From positions 1-6,314 of the forward strand of contig SKZG01000188.1 of the NCBI GenBank assembly GCA_007127495.1: a DNA stretch of 6,314 nucleotides, read 5' to 3'. The DNA is from Planctomycetales bacterium. Its GTDB lineage: Bacteria > Planctomycetota > Planctomycetia > Pirellulales > Thermoguttaceae. Numbering within the stretch: position 1 is the first letter of the stretch; each line of letters begins with the position of its first letter. Both the position numbers and the translations under genes were made by a program. Shown here piece after piece: positions 1 to 5,501 of the stretch. Under the pieces are notes generated by a model. The model searched no databases. It was not told the origin of the DNA and saw nothing but the letters and a program-made list of their open reading frames with translations.

Positions 1-106
1 AAGCTACTCGAATGAGCCCGTGCCACGCTGACACAGGAACGCCCGATCAGCAACCAAACCCCGATCGCCAACCCGCCCGACCAAGGGCCTGCCGTATGGT
101 GAGCGG

Positions 107-490
107 CTAGCCGAGGGCGGTGGCGTACGCGGTGGCGTGCGTACGACAGTGTGAGATGCTTACCAGCACCTGGGTGATGCCGGCCTGCTCGACGGCTTCG
201 CGGGCCCCGCCCCGCATGGCGACGGTGGGCAGGCCCTTGGAATCGGTGCGGATCTCGATGTCGTGCCAGGCGATGCCCGGCCGCCAACCGGTGCCCAGTG
301 CCTTGAGCACTGCTTCCTTCGCGGCCCATCGGGCCGCGAAGTGCTGCGTGGCCTGTTTTCGGGTCTGACAGTAATTGATTTCCCCGGCGGTGTAGACCCG
401 TCGCAGGAACGTCTCGCCATATCGCTCGATCATCCGCGCAATGCGCAAGCATTCGATAATATCGGTACCGATGCCGACGATGTTCGCCAT
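107..490 (-). CDS. acpS: Holo-[acyl-carrier-protein] synthase (AcpS)
   Basis: This gene encodes the 4'-phosphopantetheinyl transferase that moves the phosphopantetheine arm of CoA onto the conserved serine of acyl carrier protein, activating it for cytosolic fatty acid synthesis. The 127-residue product matches the usual AcpS length of about 120-130. The N-terminal strand VGIGTDIIE (residues 5-13) carries the Mg-binding Asp10, and the hallmark helix RWAAKEAVLKALGTG (54-68) carries the second metal ligand Glu59 and Lys58. SISH (111-114) is the conserved C-terminal strand. I chose the ATG at 488-490 because the family begins right before VGIGTD. The frame stays open upstream to 571, but that extension would only translate the palindromic repeat. 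The Shine-Dalgarno is weak (GGGGTGG just upstream). It is the last gene of the rnc-trpS-acpS cluster, 127 bp after trpS, so it may be co-transcribed or have its own promoter, which I could not identify. Function is very secure. Confidence 0.95.
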   Translation of the reverse strand: MANIVGIGTDIIECLRIARMIERYGETFLRRVYTAGEINYCQTRKQATQHFAARWAAKEAVLKALGTGWRPGIAWHDIEIRTDSKGLPTVAMRGGAREAVEQAGITQVLVSISHCRTHATAYATALG

Positions 491-527
491 GTTTGCCACC
501 CCGGCGCCCAAGTGCACAAATTTGCAA

Positions 528-588
528 TGTAGTAGGCACTCGCCGTGTGCCGACATTCGCGAACGGCACACGGCGTGTGCCTACTACA
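528..588. repeat. Inverted pair of GTAG-headed palindromic repeats (REP/BIME-like)
   Basis: Two 25-bp arms, 528-552 and 564-588, are reverse complements with a single mismatch (T540 opposite T576) around an 11-base spacer that contains the palindrome TTCGCGAA. Each arm is itself a unit: TGTAG, TA, then a 17-bp palindrome GGCACACG-C-CGTGTGCC (one substitution in the left arm, at 535-551; exact in the right arm, at 565-581). A third unit lies at 2689-2713. A GTAG head before an imperfect palindrome, with units in head-to-head pairs, is the known layout of REP sequences and BIMEs. It fills most of the trpS-acpS gap, so in the minus-strand transcript it would fold into a long stem that could affect acpS expression. 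The repeat structure is seen directly; the REP assignment is inferred. Confidence 0.85.
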
Positions 589-617
589 CTTTGTTCAAGT
601 TATTTCTGAGCGCACGC

Positions 618-1592
618 TTAGTTCCGCTTCACGCCGCACGCCTGTTGTGCGCGGCGCAGCACCTCGGCCGCCTTGCGGCGTGCCTTGGCGGCGCCGTCGC
701 CGAGGATTTCGCGCATCCGTTCCGGTTGGGCTTCGAGCCGGCAGCGGCGTTCGCGCGCCTCGGCGAAGAAGTCCTCCGCCAGGTCGGCCAATTCCTTTTT
801 GACCTGCCCGTAGCCGAACCCGCCGCGGCGATAGGTGCCGGCCATGGCCTCCCGGGCCTCGTCATCGGCAAACAGAGCAAAGAGCTGGTAAAGGTGGTCG
901 GTTTCCGGCGATTTGGGTTCGTCGATGGGTCTGGAGTCGGTCACGATCCGCATGATGCGCTTCCGCTGCACCTTCGGGTCTTCGAACACATCCAGCGTGT
1001 TGCCGTAGCTTTTCGACATTTTTTCGCCATCAGTGCCGGGCACGCGCGCCGCGTGGGCGAGTACTTTCGCCTTCGGCAATACGAACACTTGTCCGAAGTG
1101 ATGGTTGAAGCTCGATGCCAGGTCGCGGCACACCTCGATGTGCTGCACCTGGTCCTCGCCCACAGGAACCGTATCGGAATCGTACGCCAGGATATCGGCC
1201 GCCTGGAGGACGGGGTAGGCGAACAGGCCGGCGTCGGCCGGGAGGCCGCGCGCCCGCTTGTCCTTGTAGGCGTGGCATCGTTCCAGCAGGCCCATCGGCG
1301 CGCCGGTCATCAGCAGCCAGCACAGTTCACTGACTTCGGGCACGTCGGACTGGACGAATAACGTGGCTTTGTCGGGGTCGAGGCCCAGGGCGACCAGGTC
1401 GATGGCCGCATCGAGAGTGAGCCGCCGAAGCTGCCGGCCGTCGCGCACGGTGGTCAGCGCGTGCAGGTTGGCAATGAAGTAGAAGGCTTCATCGGCCTCG
1501 TGCTGCAAGTCGATGTATTGGCGGATCGCTCCGAAGTAGTTGCCCCAGTGAAAACGGCCGGTGGGTTGAATGCCGGAAAGGACGCGCATCAT
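618..1592 (-). CDS. trpS: Tryptophan--tRNA ligase (TrpRS)
   Basis: This is a class I aminoacyl-tRNA synthetase that activates tryptophan with ATP and charges tRNA-Trp in the cytosol. The product is 324 residues, normal for bacterial TrpRS (about 325-335). [13 protein letters not shown] (residues 7-19) holds the HIGH-type ATP motif in its TrpRS form (HWGN). [10 protein letters not shown] (126-135) and VGEDQVQH (144-151) are the conserved tryptophan-pocket segments, and GEKMSKS (189-195) is the KMSKS loop. The start is the first of two tandem ATGs (1592-1590, 1589-1587). The frame is open further upstream to 1754, but that part lies inside rnc and is unlike TrpRS. The ATG overlaps the rnc TGA as ATGA, and GAGGAG at 1604-1609, inside the end of rnc, lies 11 bases upstream as a likely Shine-Dalgarno. 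Both point to translational coupling with rnc. It ends in TAA at 618-620. Confidence 0.97.
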   Translation of the reverse strand: MMRVLSGIQPTGRFHWGNYFGAIRQYIDLQHEADEAFYFIANLHALTTVRDGRQLRRLTLDAAIDLVALGLDPDKATLFVQSDVPEVSELCWLLMTGAPMGLLERCHAYKDKRARGLPADAGLFAYPVLQAADILAYDSDTVPVGEDQVQHIEVCRDLASSFNHHFGQVFVLPKAKVLAHAARVPGTDGEKMSKSYGNTLDVFEDPKVQRKRIMRIVTDSRPIDEPKSPETDHLYQLFALFADDEAREAMAGTYRRGGFGYGQVKKELADLAEDFFAEARERRCRLEAQPERMREILGDGAAKARRKAAEVLRRAQQACGVKRN

Positions 1593-2350
1593 CGGTTGGG
1601 GTACTCCTCGGTTCCGGAATCGGATTCGTCGGGCAAGGCGCCGGTCAACTCGCTCAGCGCGTTTCGGGCAGCGCGCTGCTCCGCCTCCTTCTTGTTGCTT
1701 CCCCAGGCGGCGGGGTAGCGAAAGTGGCCAATCTGCGCGGCCATCCTGAAGCACTTGCTGTGGTCCGGGCCTTTTTCGTCGAGCAACTGGTAGGTTGGGG
1801 TGGTGCCGTGCTCGCGCTGGGCGAGCTGCTGCAAAAGCGACTTGTAGTTACTGCCCACCTCGCCGCTGGCCGCCAGCGCGATTTCCGGGCTGACGTGCCG
1901 CTTGATGAATTGACGAACGGCGGCATCGCCTCCGTCGAGGTAAACCGCGGCGACCAGCGACTCGAACACGTCGGCCAGCACGGAAGGGGGAATTCTCGGA
2001 TTGGTGGCCATCCCCTTGCCCAGGATGAGCCACTGCTGAATACTCAACTCCCGGCTTATCTTCGTACACGTCTTGCGGCTCACCACGACCGATTTGATCT
2101 TGGTCAGGTCGCCTTCGAGGTACTCGGGGTAGCGGTGAAACAGCATCTCGCAAACCACGGCGCCCAAGATGGCATCGCCGAGGAATTCGAGCCTCTCGTT
2201 CGACGCCAAGCGGGTTTCAGCGCCCGAAGCGTGGACCAACGAGGCGTATAACAGCGACTTGTTCTTGAAGGTATACCCGATGCGCGCCTCGCAAGCCGCC
2301 AAGTTCTCCAGCGTATCAGCGGGCAGTTGAATTTCGAGCAAGTTCGACAT
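1589..2350 (-). CDS. rnc: Ribonuclease III
   Basis: This gene encodes the double-strand-specific endoribonuclease that processes the rRNA precursor and structured mRNAs. The product is 253 residues, slightly longer than E. coli RNase III (226). The catalytic domain (about 15-155) contains the signature [10 protein letters not shown] (51-60) with Glu52, Glu55 and Asp59 matching E. coli Glu38, Glu41 and Asp45. [11 protein letters not shown] (125-135) supplies Asp127 and Glu130, the counterparts of Asp114 and Glu117. A double-stranded-RNA-binding domain follows at about 167-236, starting at [11 protein letters not shown] and including the [12 protein letters not shown] segment near its end. A short acidic tail (240-250) ends the protein. 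I chose ATG 2350-2348 because similarity begins there; an upstream ATG at 2434 would add 28 unrelated residues encoded by an inverted repeat. Neither start has a good Shine-Dalgarno. It is first in the rnc-trpS-acpS cluster, with a sigma70-like promoter about 150 bp upstream. Confidence 0.96.
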   Translation of the reverse strand: MSNLLEIQLPADTLENLAACEARIGYTFKNKSLLYASLVHASGAETRLASNERLEFLGDAILGAVVCEMLFHRYPEYLEGDLTKIKSVVVSRKTCTKISRELSIQQWLILGKGMATNPRIPPSVLADVFESLVAAVYLDGGDAAVRQFIKRHVSPEIALAASGEVGSNYKSLLQQLAQREHGTTPTYQLLDEKGPDHSKCFRMAAQIGHFRYPAAWGSNKKEAEQRAARNALSELTGALPDESDSGTEEYPNR

Positions 2351-2400
2351 AGGACCGGCGCGGTCACGCGCCCGAGCGGATTCCAAGTGGACCCACTCGA

Positions 2401-2478
2401 AAGGAGGGACAGGCACCAGCAAAACAAGGGGCATGCCACGCTTTCACGGCGCGTCCCCAACGGAGCCCGTCCCTCTTT
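2401..2478. repeat. Imperfect inverted repeat in the rnc leader
   Basis: Arms of 17 bp at 2401-2417 (AAGGAGGGACAGGCACC) and 2462-2478 (reverse complement AAAGAGGGACGGGCTCC) match at 14 of 17 positions. The 44-base interior contains the perfect palindrome GGCATGCC (2430-2437). It lies between the predicted rnc promoter and the rnc start, so the rnc mRNA leader could fold into a long stem. It resembles degenerate dispersed repeats ending in GGGACAGGCACC-type sequence, but only one copy is present in the window. Confidence 0.55.
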
Positions 2479-2498
2479 CCGAGCGTCAAGACATAATA

Positions 2499-2527
2499 AC
2501 GTTAGCACCGGCAGGGCATTCTGTCAA
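2499..2527 (-). promoter_or_regulatory. Sigma70-like promoter for rnc-trpS(-acpS)
   Basis: On the minus strand a perfect TTGACA (-35, 2527-2522) is followed by exactly 17 bases and then TAACGT (2504-2499), preceded by TGC as in an extended -10 (TGn). The -10 itself is a poor match to TATAAT. Transcription would start near 2492, giving a leader of about 140 bases before rnc that includes the 2401-2478 inverted repeat. This is a prediction from consensus only. Confidence 0.45.
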
Positions 2528-2625
2528 GCGGGCATTCCAGTGGCATTTTCGTGGTTCCGGTGCGACTTCGGTCGCTTCGGCGGCGTGGGCGGTTACCTGG
2601 GTCCCGAACGCCGCGTCGCCCTGGG

Positions 2626-2654
2626 TTGCGCTTTGCCGTGGCGGACGGTACACT
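2626..2654 (+). promoter_or_regulatory. Sigma70-like promoter for the glycosyltransferase gene
   Basis: TTGCGC (2626-2631) and TACACT (2649-2654) are separated by 17 bases on the plus strand. The start would be near 2661, giving a leader of about 75 bases that contains the repeat at 2689-2713 and the ribosome binding site. The -35 matches only TTG of the consensus, so this is tentative. The putative tRNA-Pro promoter has nearly the same form. Confidence 0.4.
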
Positions 2655-2688
2655 AGACTCTTCCGTTGCTAGGTGCAGGCCGCGACAA

Positions 2689-2713
2689 TGTAGCAGGCAC
2701 ACGCCGTGTGCCG
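2689..2713 (+). repeat. Single GTAG-headed palindromic repeat (REP-like)
   Basis: This 25-bp unit differs at two positions from the unit at 528-552: TGTAG, CA, then a perfect palindrome GGCACACG-C-CGTGTGCC (2696-2712). The match also includes the preceding bases CAA. In the leader RNA of the glycosyltransferase gene it would form an 8-bp hairpin that ends 10 bases before the AGGAGG Shine-Dalgarno. Confidence 0.8.
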
Positions 2714-2722
2714 TCTCTGAAT

Positions 2723-2728
2723 AGGAGG
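2723..2728 (+). promoter_or_regulatory. Strong Shine-Dalgarno AGGAGG
   Basis: AGGAGG lies 6 bases before the ATG at 2735 and fixes that codon as the start of the glycosyltransferase. It is the best ribosome binding site in the window; the other genes have weaker or unclear ones. Confidence 0.85.
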
Positions 2729-2734
2729 TATTTC

Positions 2735-4105
2735 ATGGCGATCAGTCCACAAAAGCGAATCCTAATGATTTCGACACACGGGTATGTGTCGGCAAATCCT
2801 GAGTTCGGCCTGCCCGACACCGGCGGACAAGTCGTTTATGTACTTGAATTGTCGCAGTGCCTGGCCCGGATGGGTTATCGGGTCGATATTCTAACACGAA
2901 GGTTTGAAAACCAGCCGGCCACAGAAAAGGTGGCCGACCGGGTTCGCATCCTCCGGTTTCCGTGTGGTGGCAAGGAGTTCATCCCGAAAGAGGTGCTCTG
3001 CGACTCGCTTCCGGAGTGGGTTGCCAATGTGAAGCGCTACGTCCACTCGAAGCGAGTGAAATACGGGTTCATCAACAGCCACTACTGGGACGCCGGCTTG
3101 GCCGGGCAGGCGTTGAGCAACGAGTTGCACATTCCGCACGTCCACACGCCACACTCCATCGGCGCCTGGAAACGCGACAATATGGACGGCGACGCCGACG
3201 CCAATGAGCGAAAATACAATTTCCGGCGGCGCATCCGGGAGGAAAAAATCGTTTACGATGAATGCGACGTGCTGGTGGCCACCACCCCGCAACAGCGCGA
3301 TATCCTCTTCGGCAGCGAGTACGACGTGCCACCGGAAAAGCTGTGCGTCATCCCGCCGGGCTACGACGACACCCGCTTCTTCCCCGTTTCAGCGGCGAGC
3401 CGGCTGGCCCTGAAGCGGGAATTGGGCATCGAAGGGCGCCTCGTCCTGGCGCTGGGCCGCGTGGCCCAGAACAAGGGTTATGACCTGCTACTGCGAGCCA
3501 TGCCCGTCGTACTCCAGCGGCACGACGACGTCCAATTGCTCTTGGCCGTTGGATCGACGGAGCCTTCCGACGACGAAGTGCGGCAGGTGAACGGCTACAA
3601 GAAGCTGGTCGCCGAGCTGGGAATCGCGGACCGCGTGCGGTTCTACGACTTCATTCCGGACGACCAGCTTGCGGATTTCTATCGCGCGGCCGACGTCTTC
3701 GCACTCAGTAGCCGCTACGAACCGTTCGGCATGACCGCCGTCGAGGCCATGGCCTGCGGCACGCCCGCCGTGGTCACCACGGAGGGCGGGCTTTGGGAGC
3801 AGGTCACCTGGGGGCTCGAAGCCCTGTACGCCAATCCATTCGATACGGAGGTGTTCGGGCACGCCATCAATGCGGTTCTGTCGTACCCCCGACTGTCACA
3901 GCAGCTTGCGAAGTTCGGTTCGCAAAAGGCGCGTAGCAAGTTCACGTGGACCGGCATCGCCCAGCAATTGCTCCGTTTGCTGCAACATGCAGACGTGGGC
4001 GTGTTCCGGCCGGAGAAGAGCAGGCTCAATAACGGAAACGCCGCGGCGCCGGGCCCCGATGAGATTACGGAAGAGGAGGAACCCTGGGAAGTCGCCGCCT
4101 ATTAG
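2735..4105 (+). CDS. mfpsA: GT4 glycosyltransferase, mannosylfructose-phosphate synthase type
   Basis: This retaining GT-B glycosyltransferase of family GT4 has 456 residues. In the closest relative I recall, Agrobacterium MfpsA, the enzyme joins GDP-mannose and fructose-6-phosphate to mannosylfructose phosphate, a precursor of a compatible solute; plant and bacterial sucrose-phosphate synthases share the fold and motifs. Visible motifs are the N-terminal ISTHGY (12-17), the glycine-rich DTGGQVVYVLE acceptor loop (28-38), FIPKE (82-86), NSHYWDAG (114-121) and HTPHS (137-141). The nucleotide-sugar site has GRVAQNKGYD (241-250) with Arg242 and Lys247, and EPFGMTAVE (329-337) with the EX7E glutamates. 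FTWTGIAQQLL near the C terminus also matches MfpsA. An acidic tail (TEEEEPWE) ends the protein. There is no signal peptide, so it is cytosolic. It stands alone on its strand, with its own promoter and no phosphatase partner next to it. The family is secure; donor (GDP-mannose or UDP-glucose) and product are inferred. Confidence 0.85.
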   Translation: MAISPQKRILMISTHGYVSANPEFGLPDTGGQVVYVLELSQCLARMGYRVDILTRRFENQPATEKVADRVRILRFPCGGKEFIPKEVLCDSLPEWVANVKRYVHSKRVKYGFINSHYWDAGLAGQALSNELHIPHVHTPHSIGAWKRDNMDGDADANERKYNFRRRIREEKIVYDECDVLVATTPQQRDILFGSEYDVPPEKLCVIPPGYDDTRFFPVSAASRLALKRELGIEGRLVLALGRVAQNKGYDLLLRAMPVVLQRHDDVQLLLAVGSTEPSDDEVRQVNGYKKLVAELGIADRVRFYDFIPDDQLADFYRAADVFALSSRYEPFGMTAVEAMACGTPAVVTTEGGLWEQVTWGLEALYANPFDTEVFGHAINAVLSYPRLSQQLAKFGSQKARSKFTWTGIAQQLLRLLQHADVGVFRPEKSRLNNGNAAAPGPDEITEEEEPWEVAAY

Positions 4106-4220
4106 CGGGGCGATGGATGTTCCGGCGCGGCCGACGAGCTGCTGAGATATTCCCGCGGCAGGCTATTTCTGCACTCCTGGAGCACGAAACGTGCCTTCGG
4201 CGGAACTGAGACGGGCCCGT

Positions 4221-4245
4221 TCGGCCGGTCCTGGGGACCGGTCGA
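4221..4245. other. Strong hairpin downstream of the glycosyltransferase
   Basis: Arms 4221-4231 and 4235-4245 pair over 11 bp (one G-T wobble) around the loop TGG. On the plus strand it is followed by only a short GTTT, so it is at best a weak intrinsic terminator for the gene ending at 4105. The surrounding stretch 4106-4326 contains no gene I can support. Confidence 0.4.
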
Positions 4246-4326
4246 TCGGTGTTTCCCTGAACACCTGCCGATACACGGCGACCATAGCGCCCGCGTAGCC
4301 ACGGATTTTCTGCAGGCTCCGCCGAC

Positions 4327-4365
4327 AAAAAAACCCCGACGTAACTCGTTGCTACGTCGGGGTTT
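4327..4365 (-). terminator. Intrinsic terminator of tRNA-Pro
   Basis: Perfect 13-bp inverted arms at 4331-4343 and 4353-4365 (AAACCCCGACGTA and its complement) surround a 9-base loop. On the minus strand the stem runs into seven Ts (complement of the A run 4327-4333). It begins 5 bases after the tRNA 3' end, a classic Rho-independent terminator. On the plus strand the stem is followed by only TTT, so it is directional. Confidence 0.92.
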
Positions 4366-4370
4366 ACGTG

Positions 4371-4445
4371 TCGGGGCGAGAGGACTTGAACCTCCGACCT
4401 TCTGACCCCCAGTCAGACGCGCTAGCCAGACTGCGCCACGCCCCG
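4371..4445 (-). tRNA. tRNA-Pro (anticodon GGG)
   Basis: The 75-base sequence folds fully as a cloverleaf: acceptor CGGGGCG/CGCCCCG with discriminator A, D stem GCGC/GCGC, anticodon stem TCTGA/TCAGA with loop CTGGGGG (anticodon GGG, reading CCC and CCU), and T stem GGAGG/CCTCT with loop TTCAAGT. C1-G72 with A73 is typical of bacterial tRNA-Pro. The 3' CCA is not encoded; the next bases are CAC, so a CCA-adding enzyme is needed. It has its own terminator, and a possible promoter lies about 40 bases upstream. Confidence 0.96.
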
Positions 4446-4943
4446 ATTGCCCGGTCCCGGCGATGCCGCGAGCAGGCAAAACACTAGTATGCCACATCTC
4501 GTCGTGGGCCGCAAGCCGGGGTGGGCAAAGAGGGGAACGTCGGGAACGTCCAGGAGCACGTGCCGGTGCAGGTTACGGCACGCGGTGACGCACCGGACCG
4601 ACTCCGAATCCTCGGCGAACTTCAAGCGAATCACCAGCACCGGGAGGGTCGCATGGTGCACGAGGCCCATCGCGGTGCCGCCGATGAGCATTTCCCGCGC
4701 GAGCGTGGCCCCGTGCGTGCCCACGACAATGGGCGACGTCTGTTGCTTTCGGGCAACCCGGTTGACCTCAATCGCCGCGGGCCCGGAAGCGAGCACGGTT
4801 TCCGTTTGAAAACCCTCGGCCTCGAGAACTTCCCTCTGCTCCTTTTTTGCTACCGTTGGTTTGGGAAGAAGCGCGCCGCGGATGCGACGACTCGGTTGCG
4901 ACCGCCTTGTCAGGAAGCTGGTCGCTTTCGATTTGCCGCCCAT
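4422..4943 (-). pseudogene. Truncated universal stress protein (UspA-domain) remnant
   Basis: An open frame from ATG 4943 encodes 173 residues, of which about residues 31-109 (nucleotides 4853-4617) look like the C-terminal half of a UspA domain: a helix (VAKKEQREVLEAEGF), AAIEVNRVARKQQTSPIVVG, then GTHGATLAREMLIGGTAMG and PVLVIR. The first half of the domain, with its opening strand and nucleotide-contacting Asp, is missing; the first 30 residues are unlike any Usp strand, and neither other minus-strand frame supplies it. The ATP motif G-x2-G-x9-G(S/T) is imperfect (GG rather than GS or GT at its end). A normal Usp stops soon after PVLVIR, but this frame runs 64 codons further, without recognisable domain, into the tRNA gene. 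I therefore read it as a decayed gene. An expressed, divergent small Usp protein remains possible. Confidence 0.6.
4486..4514 (-). promoter_or_regulatory. Possible sigma70-like promoter for tRNA-Pro
   Basis: On the minus strand TTGCGG (4514-4509) and CATACT (4491-4486) are 17 bases apart, with the tRNA 5' end 40 bases after the -10. The layout suits a tRNA promoter but each box is a partial match, so this is tentative. It lies inside the open frame of the stress-protein remnant, supporting the idea that this stretch is no longer coding. Confidence 0.35.
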
Positions 4944-4969
4944 ACGATGTGTCCGCCCGAAACCATCTC

Positions 4970-5434
4970 CTACGTCTCGAGTGCCTTGGGCAGCTTGGTT
5001 ACAAACGCCTTGATCTCGTCGCGAACGCGTCGGTAGCAGTCAAGCTGCTCGCTCTCGTCTGCTCCGGCCGCCGCCAAGTGGGCGGCAAGCTTCGGCGGAT
5101 CGTCAAAACCCACGTGCATGATCTTCGCCGTGCTTCCCAGCCAGGTGGGACACGTCTCGTTCGCGTGGCCGCAAACGGTCACCACATAATCGAAGGGAAC
5201 GGCGGCCAGATCGTCCACCCGCTTCGACGTGTGCGCCGAGATGTCGAGCCCCACCTCGGCCATGACCGCCACGACGTTCGGGTTCAGGCCGTGCATTTCG
5301 ATGCCGGCCGAGTAGGCTTCGACGACGTCCCCCTTCAGTGCTCTTGCCCAACCCTCGGCCATCTGGCTGCGGCAGGAATTGCCCGTGCACAAGAATAAAA
5401 CCTTCAATTTTGCGTTTGGATTCGGGTACGACAT
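4970..5434 (-). CDS. arsC: Arsenate reductase, thioredoxin-coupled (low-MW phosphatase fold)
   Basis: This cytosolic enzyme reduces arsenate to arsenite, which the neighbouring Acr3 permease exports. The 154-residue product has the phosphatase-like P-loop CTGNSCRS (residues 16-23) with nucleophile Cys16 and Arg22. The redox pair Cys88 and Cys95 (CGHANETC) has the same spacing as Cys82 and Cys89 of Staphylococcus pI258 ArsC. The DDPP loop (111-114) supplies the catalytic acid. All three working cysteines are present, so it should be active and recharge through thioredoxin rather than glutaredoxin. The start is ATG 5434, just before the first strand KVLFLC, with an AAGAAG purine run upstream as a weak ribosome binding site. 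It follows acr3 by 67 bp on the same strand, almost surely one operon. It ends in TAG only 26 bases before the stress-protein remnant. Confidence 0.94.
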   Translation of the reverse strand: MSYPNPNAKLKVLFLCTGNSCRSQMAEGWARALKGDVVEAYSAGIEMHGLNPNVVAVMAEVGLDISAHTSKRVDDLAAVPFDYVVTVCGHANETCPTWLGSTAKIMHVGFDDPPKLAAHLAAAGADESEQLDCYRRVRDEIKAFVTKLPKALET

Positions 5435-5501
5435 GGTTTCTTCTTGCGATGCGAGTTTCGTAGCCCTCTAATGGGCAGCGGTCTGAATCGTCGGATCTCG
5501 T

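Noticed and set aside
42..66. Direct repeat CCCGATC at 42-48 and 60-66 in the region after acpS
   Set aside because: Seven bases twice in GC-rich DNA is expected by chance; no terminator or binding site could be supported.
491..571. N-terminal extension of AcpS by 27 residues
   Set aside because: The extension is a translation of the palindromic repeat, and AcpS proteins start just before the VGIGTD strand.
441..1361. Long plus-strand open frame (306 codons) opposite trpS and acpS
   Set aside because: It is the antisense shadow of trpS and acpS in GC-rich DNA; it has no recognisable domain and the minus strand encodes clear family motifs.
1724..2251. Plus-strand open frame of 175 codons opposite rnc
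   Set aside because: It lies wholly inside rnc, on the opposite strand, and shows no domain; rnc motifs explain the sequence.
2351..2434. N-terminal extension of RNase III by 28 residues
   Set aside because: No Shine-Dalgarno precedes the upstream ATG, the sequence is part of the inverted repeat, and RNase III proteins do not need it.
4533..4550. Perfect tandem copy of GGGAACGTC (2 x 9 bp)
   Set aside because: Only two short copies inside the decayed stress-protein frame; too little to call a functional repeat.
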